Assembly: GCA_938021455.1 (NCBI GenBank)
Contig: CALIGP010000054.1
Coordinates: 1-7,732, forward strand
Source of the DNA: an uncultured Lewinella sp.
GTDB taxonomy: Bacteria; Bacteroidota; Bacteroidia; Chitinophagales; Saprospiraceae
Length of the DNA stretch: 7,732 bases
Reading direction: 5' to 3'
Each line of letters opens with the position of its first letter. Position 1 is the first letter of the stretch. Of this stretch, positions 1 through 4,946 are shown in pieces. The position numbers and the translations under genes are program-made. The notes below the pieces were generated by a model, which worked only from the letters and a program-made list of their open reading frames with translations, searched no databases and was not told the origin of the DNA.

Positions 1-1
1 C

Positions 2-289
2 ACTATTCTGCAGATCACGGACGGGCTGTTTAGCGACTACCTCAACATCAAGGTGATTTGTACTTTCAATACGGATGTTTCTAAAATTGACAAGGCCTTG
101 TTCCGGAAGGGACGGATGATTGCGTTTTATAAGTTCGAGGAACTGGTGGAAGAAAAAGCAATGGCTTTGCTCAATCTGGAGTCGGCCGAAGACCTTCCGG
201 AAAGCAGGACGTTGGCGGAGTTGTACAATGTCAAAGAGCGATCATTTGCGGAAGAAGCAAAGACAAAAACAATTGGATTTAGCAACTAA
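2..289 (+). CDS. AAA ATPase, C-terminal fragment (5' end outside window)
   Basis: The last 95 codons of a gene whose start lies left of the window, ending at TAA 287-289. The frame is open from base 2, so the first ATG inside it (about base 116) is not taken as the start. The peptide shows the end of an AAA ATPase module. ICTFNTD fits the sensor-1 strand with its polar Asn. IDKALFRKGRMI matches the classical ALLRPGR arginine-finger stretch that completes the neighbouring subunit's ATP site. A short helical tail follows (FEELVEEKAMALLNLESAED). Family knowledge: such proteins form rings that use ATP hydrolysis to remodel proteins, and the layout resembles the BCS1-like/moxR-unrelated AAA proteins common in Bacteroidota. 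Walker A and B motifs are not in the window, so the subfamily and substrate cannot be named. The protein is presumably cytoplasmic. The next gene lies 138 bases downstream, beyond a long inverted repeat. Confidence 0.85.
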   Translation, partial: TILQITDGLFSDYLNIKVICTFNTDVSKIDKALFRKGRMIAFYKFEELVEEKAMALLNLESAEDLPESRTLAELYNVKERSFAEEAKTKTIGFSN

Positions 290-318
290 TCAAGGAGCAG
301 GTTGAATCAGCGTCGCAT

Positions 319-419
319 TTTGGGCGAGGGGCCGCAGGTGCAAGAGCGGGGACAAAAAGCAGTGTTATGGCCGCCTCGCTCTTTTACCTTTACTTTGCAC
401 CTGCGGTCCCTCGCCCAAA
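319..419. repeat. 101-base element with 25-base inverted-repeat ends (REP/MITE-like or long hairpin)
   Basis: Bases 319-343 and 395-419 are inverted copies of each other. 24 of 25 positions are Watson-Crick pairs and the remaining one (331 with 407) is a G-T/G-U pair, so transcribed RNA would form an unbroken 25-pair stem. The outer ends are TTTGGGCGAGGG and CCCTCGCCCAAA. Inside, GAGCG 344-348 can pair with CGCTC 377-381, giving a second, offset stem. The element fills the gap between the AAA gene and DUF6155 and ends 8 bases before the DUF6155 ATG. No run of T follows the stem, so it does not look like a standard intrinsic terminator. The possible direct repeat at its borders (GCA at 315-317 and 420-422) is too short to prove insertion. 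It may be a dispersed palindromic repeat of this genome, or an RNA hairpin affecting DUF6155 translation. The pairing is seen; the class is inferred. Confidence 0.8.
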
Positions 420-427
420 GCAATACT

Positions 428-943
428 ATGAAACGCGACTTCCTCAAACTACTCAAAGCCCTCGACGAAGAGGAGCTGCGCGAAGAACTCCTCGCCCTCT
501 ACGAGCGCTTCCCTGTGCTGCGTGAGTACTACAAGCTGGAGCTGGGCACCAGCACCAAAAACATCCTCGAGAAGTATAAAAAGGACGTCCGCAAAGCCTT
601 CTTCACTGGCCGCCGGCGCATGGGCAAACGCGGACGGAGCAACTCGGCAAAGATCATCAAGGCCTTCACCGAAGTTTCCATCCACAACAAGGATCTCGTG
701 CTACTTCACCTCTACCGCGTAGAGGTTATGATCGAGGCCATCAATAACTACCGCGTGGATGCGGAGCAGTTTCACGACTCTACGGTAAAGAGCTTCGCCA
801 AGGCGCTCACGCTGGCGCAAAAACATGTATTGTTGGAAGATATCCGGCCCGAAGCGGAACGTTTGATGGCCCTGTTCCATGAGTGTAAGCGTTGCGGATG
901 GTTCACGCTTTCGGAGGTGTTTCGGGAGTTTTACGGAGAGTAA
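428..943 (+). CDS. DUF6155 family protein
   Basis: A 171-residue protein of unknown function that I recognise as the DUF6155 type found widely in Bacteroidota. It starts MKRDFLKLLKALDEEELREE, a helical stretch followed by LYERFPVLREYYKLEL. Then comes a basic segment (about residues 58-72, with GRRRMGKRGR) and a mainly helical remainder. Two cysteines occur near the end (CKRCGW, about 153-158) but are too few for a zinc site on their own. No signal peptide or membrane segment is seen, so it is probably cytoplasmic. The basic patch could bind nucleic acid, which is only a guess. The frame is open upstream to a TTG at 302, but that 42-codon extension would be coded by the inverted-repeat element and lacks the family look, so ATG 428 is chosen. 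No clear ribosome binding site is present, as is usual in this phylum. Confidence 0.85.
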   Translation: MKRDFLKLLKALDEEELREELLALYERFPVLREYYKLELGTSTKNILEKYKKDVRKAFFTGRRRMGKRGRSNSAKIIKAFTEVSIHNKDLVLLHLYRVEVMIEAINNYRVDAEQFHDSTVKSFAKALTLAQKHVLLEDIRPEAERLMALFHECKRCGWFTLSEVFREFYGE

Positions 944-1120
944 AGTTTTGTTTTACGGTTCGCATTAGCCATCCTGTTGATTTACAGCCTGGGCAATAGC
1001 TTCTGGATCGCACTCAATTTGGCAAGTACCCTAATCGCTCAGAATATGATGAGCAAACCGTAGTCTCCGATTTTCTGGAAACTAATGAGCTTACATTCTT
1101 TTAAGCGCTCGAAAATAAGT
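944..1120. other. Convergent intergenic spacer with a short open stretch
   Basis: This gap lies between the ends of DUF6155 (+) and the AraC-type gene (-). A weak pairing, GTAAA 940-944 with TTTAC 952-956, sits on the DUF6155 stop codon and is too short to call a terminator. The + frame stays open from 944 to the TAG at 1061-1063, in the same frame as DUF6155, and would encode a hydrophobic 39-residue stretch with no good start codon. No convincing gene, promoter or terminator is seen. Confidence 0.5.
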
Positions 1121-1963
1121 TTACGCCTTGGTCGACCGAAATTCCGTAGGCGAAAGACCGTAATTTTTCTGAAATAAGCGCGAAAAATGGGCCAAATCCT
1201 GAAAGCCACAGTCAAATGCGATCTCCGAGACCCGCTGATCGGTCCGCTTCAAGAGCTGTGCTCCGCGCTCCAGCCGTCGTGTTCGGATGTAAGTGGCCGG
1301 AGCAGTTCCAAAGGTCTTCTTGAAAGTTCGTTTGAACGTAGACAAGCTCATACCACAAAGAGCAGCCAGTTCTTCCCCACTGAGCTTCGCGTATAAATTG
1401 GCGTCAATGACCGAGCGAAAATCTATCTCTACGGCGGTGAATAAACCCGCAATAAGGCGGCGAACCATCGCTGCTTTATCCGTTCGGGCCAGCAGGAGTA
1501 ATAGCTCCTTGATTTTGAGTTTCTGTAACTCATCGCTGACTAACGATGGATTGTCAAAATAAAACTCAAGGCTCTTGATATAATTAGCCATTAAATGATC
1601 CGCTACGCGATGTTCGAAATAAACAGGTTGCACCCGGTCAACTTCTTCCAGGAAACTCGGAAAATCCTGGTCGTAGATCAAGCGTAGTGTATCTACATAT
1701 AAATGGATCGCGATGGCTTCGAATCGGTTGCTACCAGCGGGCAAAAACTCCGTAAAGTAATTCCCGCACCTGAGCGTAAGACCTTCATTCGCCTCCTGAC
1801 GAACCGGCCCCTGGGCCGTAAAAGTATTACCTTCCCCTTCCACGATATAATAAAAACACGCCTCATTGGGCATCATGACCGGAACGCGCAGCGGAGGCTT
1901 GCCCACTACGCGTTCAAACGTTTTTCGACCTTGTAGTTCAAATGCTCGGTGGTCAGTGATCAT
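1121..1963 (-). CDS. AraC family transcriptional regulator
   Basis: A 280-residue regulator of full family length. The C-terminal third (about residues 184-279) is a textbook AraC DNA-binding domain with two helix-turn-helix units. The first is around 194-219 (LSGEELAALCGMSLSTFKRT, then FKKTFG). The second is around 244-276 (VSEIAFDCGFQDLAHFSRLF, then YGLSPTEFR, the family signature). The N-terminal part (about 1-120) looks like the beta-rich sensor half of ExsA-like regulators common in Bacteroidota. Its ligand cannot be read from sequence. The ATG (1961-1963) shares one base with the TGA stop of the SRPBCC gene (1963-1965), reading TGATG, so the two are co-transcribed and probably translationally coupled. 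By family role it is a cytoplasmic DNA-binding activator or repressor. Its own operon, including the SRPBCC gene, is the simplest target, but that is inference. The gene ends at 1121, convergent to DUF6155. Confidence 0.95.
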   Translation of the reverse strand: MITDHRAFELQGRKTFERVVGKPPLRVPVMMPNEACFYYIVEGEGNTFTAQGPVRQEANEGLTLRCGNYFTEFLPAGSNRFEAIAIHLYVDTLRLIYDQDFPSFLEEVDRVQPVYFEHRVADHLMANYIKSLEFYFDNPSLVSDELQKLKIKELLLLLARTDKAAMVRRLIAGLFTAVEIDFRSVIDANLYAKLSGEELAALCGMSLSTFKRTFKKTFGTAPATYIRTRRLERGAQLLKRTDQRVSEIAFDCGFQDLAHFSRLFQKNYGLSPTEFRSTKA

Positions 1964-2442
1964 CAGGCGGCTACTTTTTTAGAGAGGTTTTTCAACGCTT
2001 TACTCATTACACCCGGCAACATTACGTTACGGGCGATGAAGTTCATGGCGAAGTTACTATTGGGGTGGAAGTATTGCGTCCAGGTTACCTTAGTCCCTCC
2101 GGATACCGGCTGGAGCTGAATGTAACCTACGTGGTCGCGTACCAAGTGCATATCGGCGATGTTGTAAGCATAGCCATATGGTGCGTCCCAGAAAATGATT
2201 TTCTCCTTTAACAAATCCGGACCAAATTGACACTCGCGTTCACAACCTTCCGAGAACTCTCCCGCTGCGTTTGGCTTGGTCAACTCCACGTGAGAGATCA
2301 TTGGCATCCATTGGGTCATGCCACCATGGTCAGCGACGATAGCCCAGACCGCTTCAATCGGTGCTGAAATAATCTGGGTTTTACGAAGCTGCTCAGGAGC
2401 GGAGGTAATGGTCTTCGGATTAAACGTTCTTTGGCTAGACAT
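1963..2442 (-). CDS. SRPBCC family protein (polyketide cyclase/START-like fold)
   Basis: A 159-residue protein with the SRPBCC pattern along most of its length. The first strand and helix are LRKTQIISAPIEAVWAIVAD (about 19-38), followed by the turn MTQWMPMISHVEL. Next come the central strands with the typical KEKIIFWDAP (about 79-88), then GYIQLQPVSGGTKVTWTQYF (about 106-125). A long C-terminal helix (about 132-158) normally lines the ligand pocket. Members bind hydrophobic small molecules or act as cyclases, and the ligand here cannot be named. No signal peptide is seen, so it is cytoplasmic. The ATG at 2440-2442 is kept because the conserved fold begins about 20 residues in. The stop overlaps the AraC-type start by one base, so this protein and the regulator form a pair. 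The lipoprotein gene lies 103 bases upstream on the same strand. An obvious ribosome binding site is not visible. Confidence 0.9.
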   Translation of the reverse strand: MSSQRTFNPKTITSAPEQLRKTQIISAPIEAVWAIVADHGGMTQWMPMISHVELTKPNAAGEFSEGCERECQFGPDLLKEKIIFWDAPYGYAYNIADMHLVRDHVGYIQLQPVSGGTKVTWTQYFHPNSNFAMNFIARNVMLPGVMSKALKNLSKKVAA

Positions 2443-2545
2443 GCTAATTATTTTATGGTTGTATAGTGTGCTCGGTTAAACATTCTCTCAAGATTTTTCA
2501 CCTCTCGTGCCCGAGGTGACTATATAAAACGGTAGTGCGGGGTAA
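2443..2545. other. Intergenic spacer between lipoprotein and SRPBCC genes
   Basis: A 103-base AT-rich gap inside the minus-strand block. It holds a small hairpin (2498-2519, listed separately). On the minus strand it contains a TATAC at about 2461-2465, but no full match to the Bacteroidota promoter pattern (TTTG, then TAnnTTTG about 20 bases on). The SRPBCC/AraC pair could have its own promoter here or be read through from the lipoprotein gene. The sequence does not decide between these. Confidence 0.4.
2498..2519. promoter_or_regulatory. Small hairpin (7-pair stem) before SRPBCC/AraC pair
   Basis: TCACCTC (2498-2504) and GAGGTGA (2513-2519) are perfect inverted copies separated by 8 bases. 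On the minus strand the stem is followed by AAAAAT, not a T run, so it is not a standard intrinsic terminator for the lipoprotein transcript. On the plus strand TTTTT precedes rather than follows the stem. It could be an operator half-site pair for the downstream AraC-type regulator, an RNA processing or attenuation hairpin, or chance. The pairing is seen; the role is open. Confidence 0.35.
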
Positions 2546-3445
2546 CTACTTGACGGGTTTACTATCACCATATTCCGGTAAGTCTGGAAGCGGATAAAGG
2601 GTCTTTTTATCAAAAGAATCAAAGCTGAAATCTTTAAACGTAAAGGTGTAAACGTCCTTTTCAATGTCGGTCTTCGGGCGGCCGAGCTGGACAACTGTTT
2701 TTGTAGGGAGGTATGCTCCGATAGCTGTCTTTTCGCGGCTGGCAAATCGAACCGTAGCATTCTTCATACCTCCGGGCATCGGCAGGAAAAAGTCCGTGAT
2801 GGTTACCTCTACGAGGTCCGTAAAACCCGTCGCTTTATTGATGTAGACCAACCATTGGTCGTAGTTTTTCTTATCGGTTCCATCTCCCCAGGTGAGGAAA
2901 ACCAAGTTGTAACCCTTACCATCAAAAGTTGTCTCACCAGCATACCGAACGATGTCAGCTCCGAGAATTCGCATGGAGGATTCGGTTAAGTAGTGATAGG
3001 TTGCCAATCCCCATGGGTAGCGCTTTCCACTCCTCGTTTCTGCCTTTGCTACCGAGGATGCTTGATCATAAGCCTGGAAAGACTGGACACCTTCAATTTG
3101 TCCTTTTTTCTTGCCTTCAAGAAATTCCATCTGCCCGTCAAAAGTGTTGGCAGCGAAGCGCATCCGGATATCTTTATTCTTAGCTCCGGGAAGCGAATTC
3201 ATCGGCATGGAGCCCCAAAGAGGGCTCCAGGTAAAGTGAGCAGTCAGGCCATAGGTCTCAATCGTTTTCAGGGCGGAGTAGCCCATTTTTTCATAGGTAA
3301 ATTGAAGTAGGTCTCGCCCTTTTGCTTCTGCGTTGACGATTTGCTCGTCAACTAACTCTTCCGTCCGTAGGTTGGCAATCGCGCAGGAAGTAAGGAGTAG
3401 GCTAAAAAGCATCAAAGTGATCGTGAAAAAATTTAAACTTCGCAT
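2546..3445 (-). CDS. Lipoprotein of unknown function
   Basis: A 299-residue protein with a clear lipoprotein signal. A short charged start (MRSLNFF) and a hydrophobic run lead to the lipobox LLTSC with Cys21, after which the mature protein would be lipid-anchored. CAIAN follows, with no Asp at the second mature position. The body begins with a helical stretch around 28-60 (ELVDEQIVNAEAKGRDLLQF). It then alternates beta-type segments with Trp and Tyr, for example YDQWLVYINKATGFTDLVEV (about 195-214), and ends with a strand-rich C-terminus (about 246-275). That layout is reminiscent of LolA/LppX-like or DUF6503-like proteins of Bacteroidota, which fold as an open beta barrel that holds lipids. 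I do not recognise a precise family. It sits in the cell envelope, probably on the outer membrane. The ATG at 3443-3445 is supported by the signal peptide. It may head the SRPBCC/AraC unit. Confidence 0.85.
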   Translation of the reverse strand: MRSLNFFTITLMLFSLLLTSCAIANLRTEELVDEQIVNAEAKGRDLLQFTYEKMGYSALKTIETYGLTAHFTWSPLWGSMPMNSLPGAKNKDIRMRFAANTFDGQMEFLEGKKKGQIEGVQSFQAYDQASSVAKAETRSGKRYPWGLATYHYLTESSMRILGADIVRYAGETTFDGKGYNLVFLTWGDGTDKKNYDQWLVYINKATGFTDLVEVTITDFFLPMPGGMKNATVRFASREKTAIGAYLPTKTVVQLGRPKTDIEKDVYTFTFKDFSFDSFDKKTLYPLPDLPEYGDSKPVK

Positions 3446-3602
3446 TGGTGATTTGTTTGCGACAAAGTTCCGCCGGGGTCAGTCACAAGGCTTGGTTAAT
3501 CGGGTCAGGTGATTGTTTCTCTGGCCCATTATTGATTTTAGGTCTCACTTGCCTTGATTGATTTTTTGATAAATCAGCGCTGCGTCCTATTTTCACGTCA
3601 TC
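3446..3602. promoter_or_regulatory. Divergent promoter region between lipoprotein and oxidoreductase genes
   Basis: This 157-base spacer must hold the promoters of both genes, because they point away from each other. For the plus strand the best candidate is TTTG at 3565-3568, 20 bases before TATTTTCA at 3589-3596. The spacing suits the Bacteroidota sigma factor, but the second box matches TAnnTTTG at only four of its six fixed positions and lies only 6 bases before the ATG. For the minus strand GAACTTTG (3470-3463) is close to the consensus, but its upstream TTG (3488-3486) is spaced too short. TGATTT 3559-3564 and AAATCA 3571-3576 form a small inverted repeat that could be an operator. The location is firm; the exact boxes are weak. 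Confidence 0.4.
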
Positions 3603-4883
3603 ATGACACAGAACCGCAGACAATTTATTTCCACTGCTTCCATAGGAGCAGGCACCCTCTTCATTCCTTCCTGGCTACGTGCTGGCTTTTCGGGCCGCAG
3701 CCCGAACGCACAAATCAATCTTGGCGTCATCGGTACGGGAAAGCAGGCCAACGGCCTGTTCAAGCGCTCCAGCCGAATGCCCGAAGCTCGGGTAGTGGCC
3801 GCCTGCGATGTTTACGCCTCCAATCTGGAGCGCTTTACGGCTACCGTTGCCGCCAGTTACGCCGAGCAGGCGGGCGGCGGTAATGACACGGCCCCGGCGA
3901 CCTATTCCGATTACCGTCGCCTGTTGGATCATCCGGACCTGGACGCCGTCCTGATTGCTACCCCCGACCATCAGCACGCCCAGATGTGTATTGATGCGCT
4001 GGACCGTGGCCTGCACGTCTACTGCGAGAAACCCCTGGCACATACCATCGAAGAGGGCCGCGCCATCGTTGACGCCGTAAAGCGCAGTGGTAAGGTGCTA
4101 CAAACCGGTAGCATGCAGCGCTCCATGCGCAGCTTTCAGCGCGCCGTGGAGTTGATCCGGGCGGGTTCGATCGGAGAGCTCAAAGAAGCTATCGTCAGTA
4201 TCGGCGTACCGGCACGTTCTTTTGATCTTCCTGCTCAGCCCGTCCCCGAAGGCATGGACTGGAAAGCCTGGGTGGGCCCTTCCGTAAGCCGGCCCTTCAA
4301 CAGCCAACTCTCTCCCGGCTCCGACCAACGAATGTGGGCCAAGTGGCGCGACTTTGCCGAATACGGCGGAGGCATGATCACTGACTGGGGCGCACATATG
4401 TTCGACATCGTGCAATGGGCTCGGGATAAGGACACCTCCGGGCCTTCGCAGTTTTTCCCACCCGGGGGCGATGCCCAGTTCGGCTTAACGATGTTTTACG
4501 ACGATGGTTTCAAAGTTGAGCACCGACAGTTTGGGCGGGGTAATGCCGTCCACTTCGTCGGCTCAGAAGGCACCCTGGATGTGTCACGGGGATTCATTGA
4601 CAGCAGCATCCCCGGCTTGGTGGGCTACAACGATACGAACGCCTCCATGGACATCAGCGCCAACGTTCTCCATTTTCAGAATTTCTATGATGCTATTCTC
4701 AGGGGGACGGACGTTAGCTGCCCGGCGGAGACGGGCCACCGAACTTCCAGCATGTGTACGCTAGCCAATATTGCCTACCGCCTTCGACGACCACTCATCT
4801 GGAATCCTGCCACCGAGCGGATTGCTAATGACCGGGCAGCAAACAAGTTATTGGGGCCGGCGTACCGTATGTCGTTGGGGTAA
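3603..4883 (+). CDS. Tat-exported Gfo/Idh/MocA family oxidoreductase
   Basis: A 426-residue NAD(P)-dependent sugar-type dehydrogenase. The N-terminus carries a twin-arginine export signal (NRRQFISTASIGAG, residues 4-17), so the protein should be folded with its cofactor and then exported to the periplasm. The Rossmann nucleotide-binding start is INLGVIGTGKQANGL (38-52). The family strand and loop LIATPDHQHA (117-126) follow, then the hallmark CEKP (141-144), whose Lys is the usual catalytic residue. The C-terminal substrate domain has GGGMITDWGAHMFDIVQWA (255-273) with the conserved Asp261 and His265. Length and motif order match the many Tat-signal members in Bacteroidota and Planctomycetes. 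Family roles include sugar, inositol and amino-sugar oxidation or redox-neutral glycoside cleavage (GH109-like), and the substrate cannot be read here. ATG 3603 is fixed by the Tat signal. It lies alone on its strand, convergent with the S9 peptidase gene. Confidence 0.95.
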   Translation: MTQNRRQFISTASIGAGTLFIPSWLRAGFSGRSPNAQINLGVIGTGKQANGLFKRSSRMPEARVVAACDVYASNLERFTATVAASYAEQAGGGNDTAPATYSDYRRLLDHPDLDAVLIATPDHQHAQMCIDALDRGLHVYCEKPLAHTIEEGRAIVDAVKRSGKVLQTGSMQRSMRSFQRAVELIRAGSIGELKEAIVSIGVPARSFDLPAQPVPEGMDWKAWVGPSVSRPFNSQLSPGSDQRMWAKWRDFAEYGGGMITDWGAHMFDIVQWARDKDTSGPSQFFPPGGDAQFGLTMFYDDGFKVEHRQFGRGNAVHFVGSEGTLDVSRGFIDSSIPGLVGYNDTNASMDISANVLHFQNFYDAILRGTDVSCPAETGHRTSSMCTLANIAYRLRRPLIWNPATERIANDRAANKLLGPAYRMSLG

Positions 4884-4946
4884 ATACGCTCAGATTTTGG
4901 GTTAGTATCGGCTAAGTAAAACAAGTACTCATTGGTCTTTGCTACT

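Noticed and set aside
315..422. GCA direct repeats bordering the inverted-repeat element as a target-site duplication
   Set aside because: Three matching bases occur too easily by chance to count as proof of insertion.
302..427. TTG-started N-terminal extension of the DUF6155 gene (42 extra residues)
   Set aside because: The extension is encoded by the inverted-repeat element, and the family-like sequence begins exactly at ATG 428.
367..519. Small plus-strand frame starting at ATG 367 inside the inverted repeat
   Set aside because: It runs out of frame into the DUF6155 gene and becomes an Arg/Pro-rich shadow peptide.
940..956. GTAAA/TTTAC pairing over the DUF6155 stop as a terminator
   Set aside because: Only five mostly A-T pairs, too weak to act as an intrinsic terminator.
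2488..2760. 90-codon minus-strand open frame overlapping the lipoprotein 3' end
   Set aside because: It is out of frame within a supported gene, rich in basic residues, with no motif and no separate start signal.
3463..3488. Minus-strand promoter for the lipoprotein gene (GAACTTTG with TTG upstream)
   Set aside because: The spacing of 15 bases is shorter than the usual Bacteroidota spacing, and one consensus base of the main box is missing.
3675..4043. 122-codon open frame on the minus strand inside the oxidoreductase gene
   Set aside because: It is antisense to the Rossmann domain of a well-supported gene and has no recognisable motif.
4884..4946. Imperfect pairing between GGTTAGTATCGG (from 4900) and CCGATTAAACC (from 4956) as a convergent terminator
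   Set aside because: The stem is broken in the middle, the loop is over 40 bases, the right arm lies inside the S9 coding region, and no T run follows.
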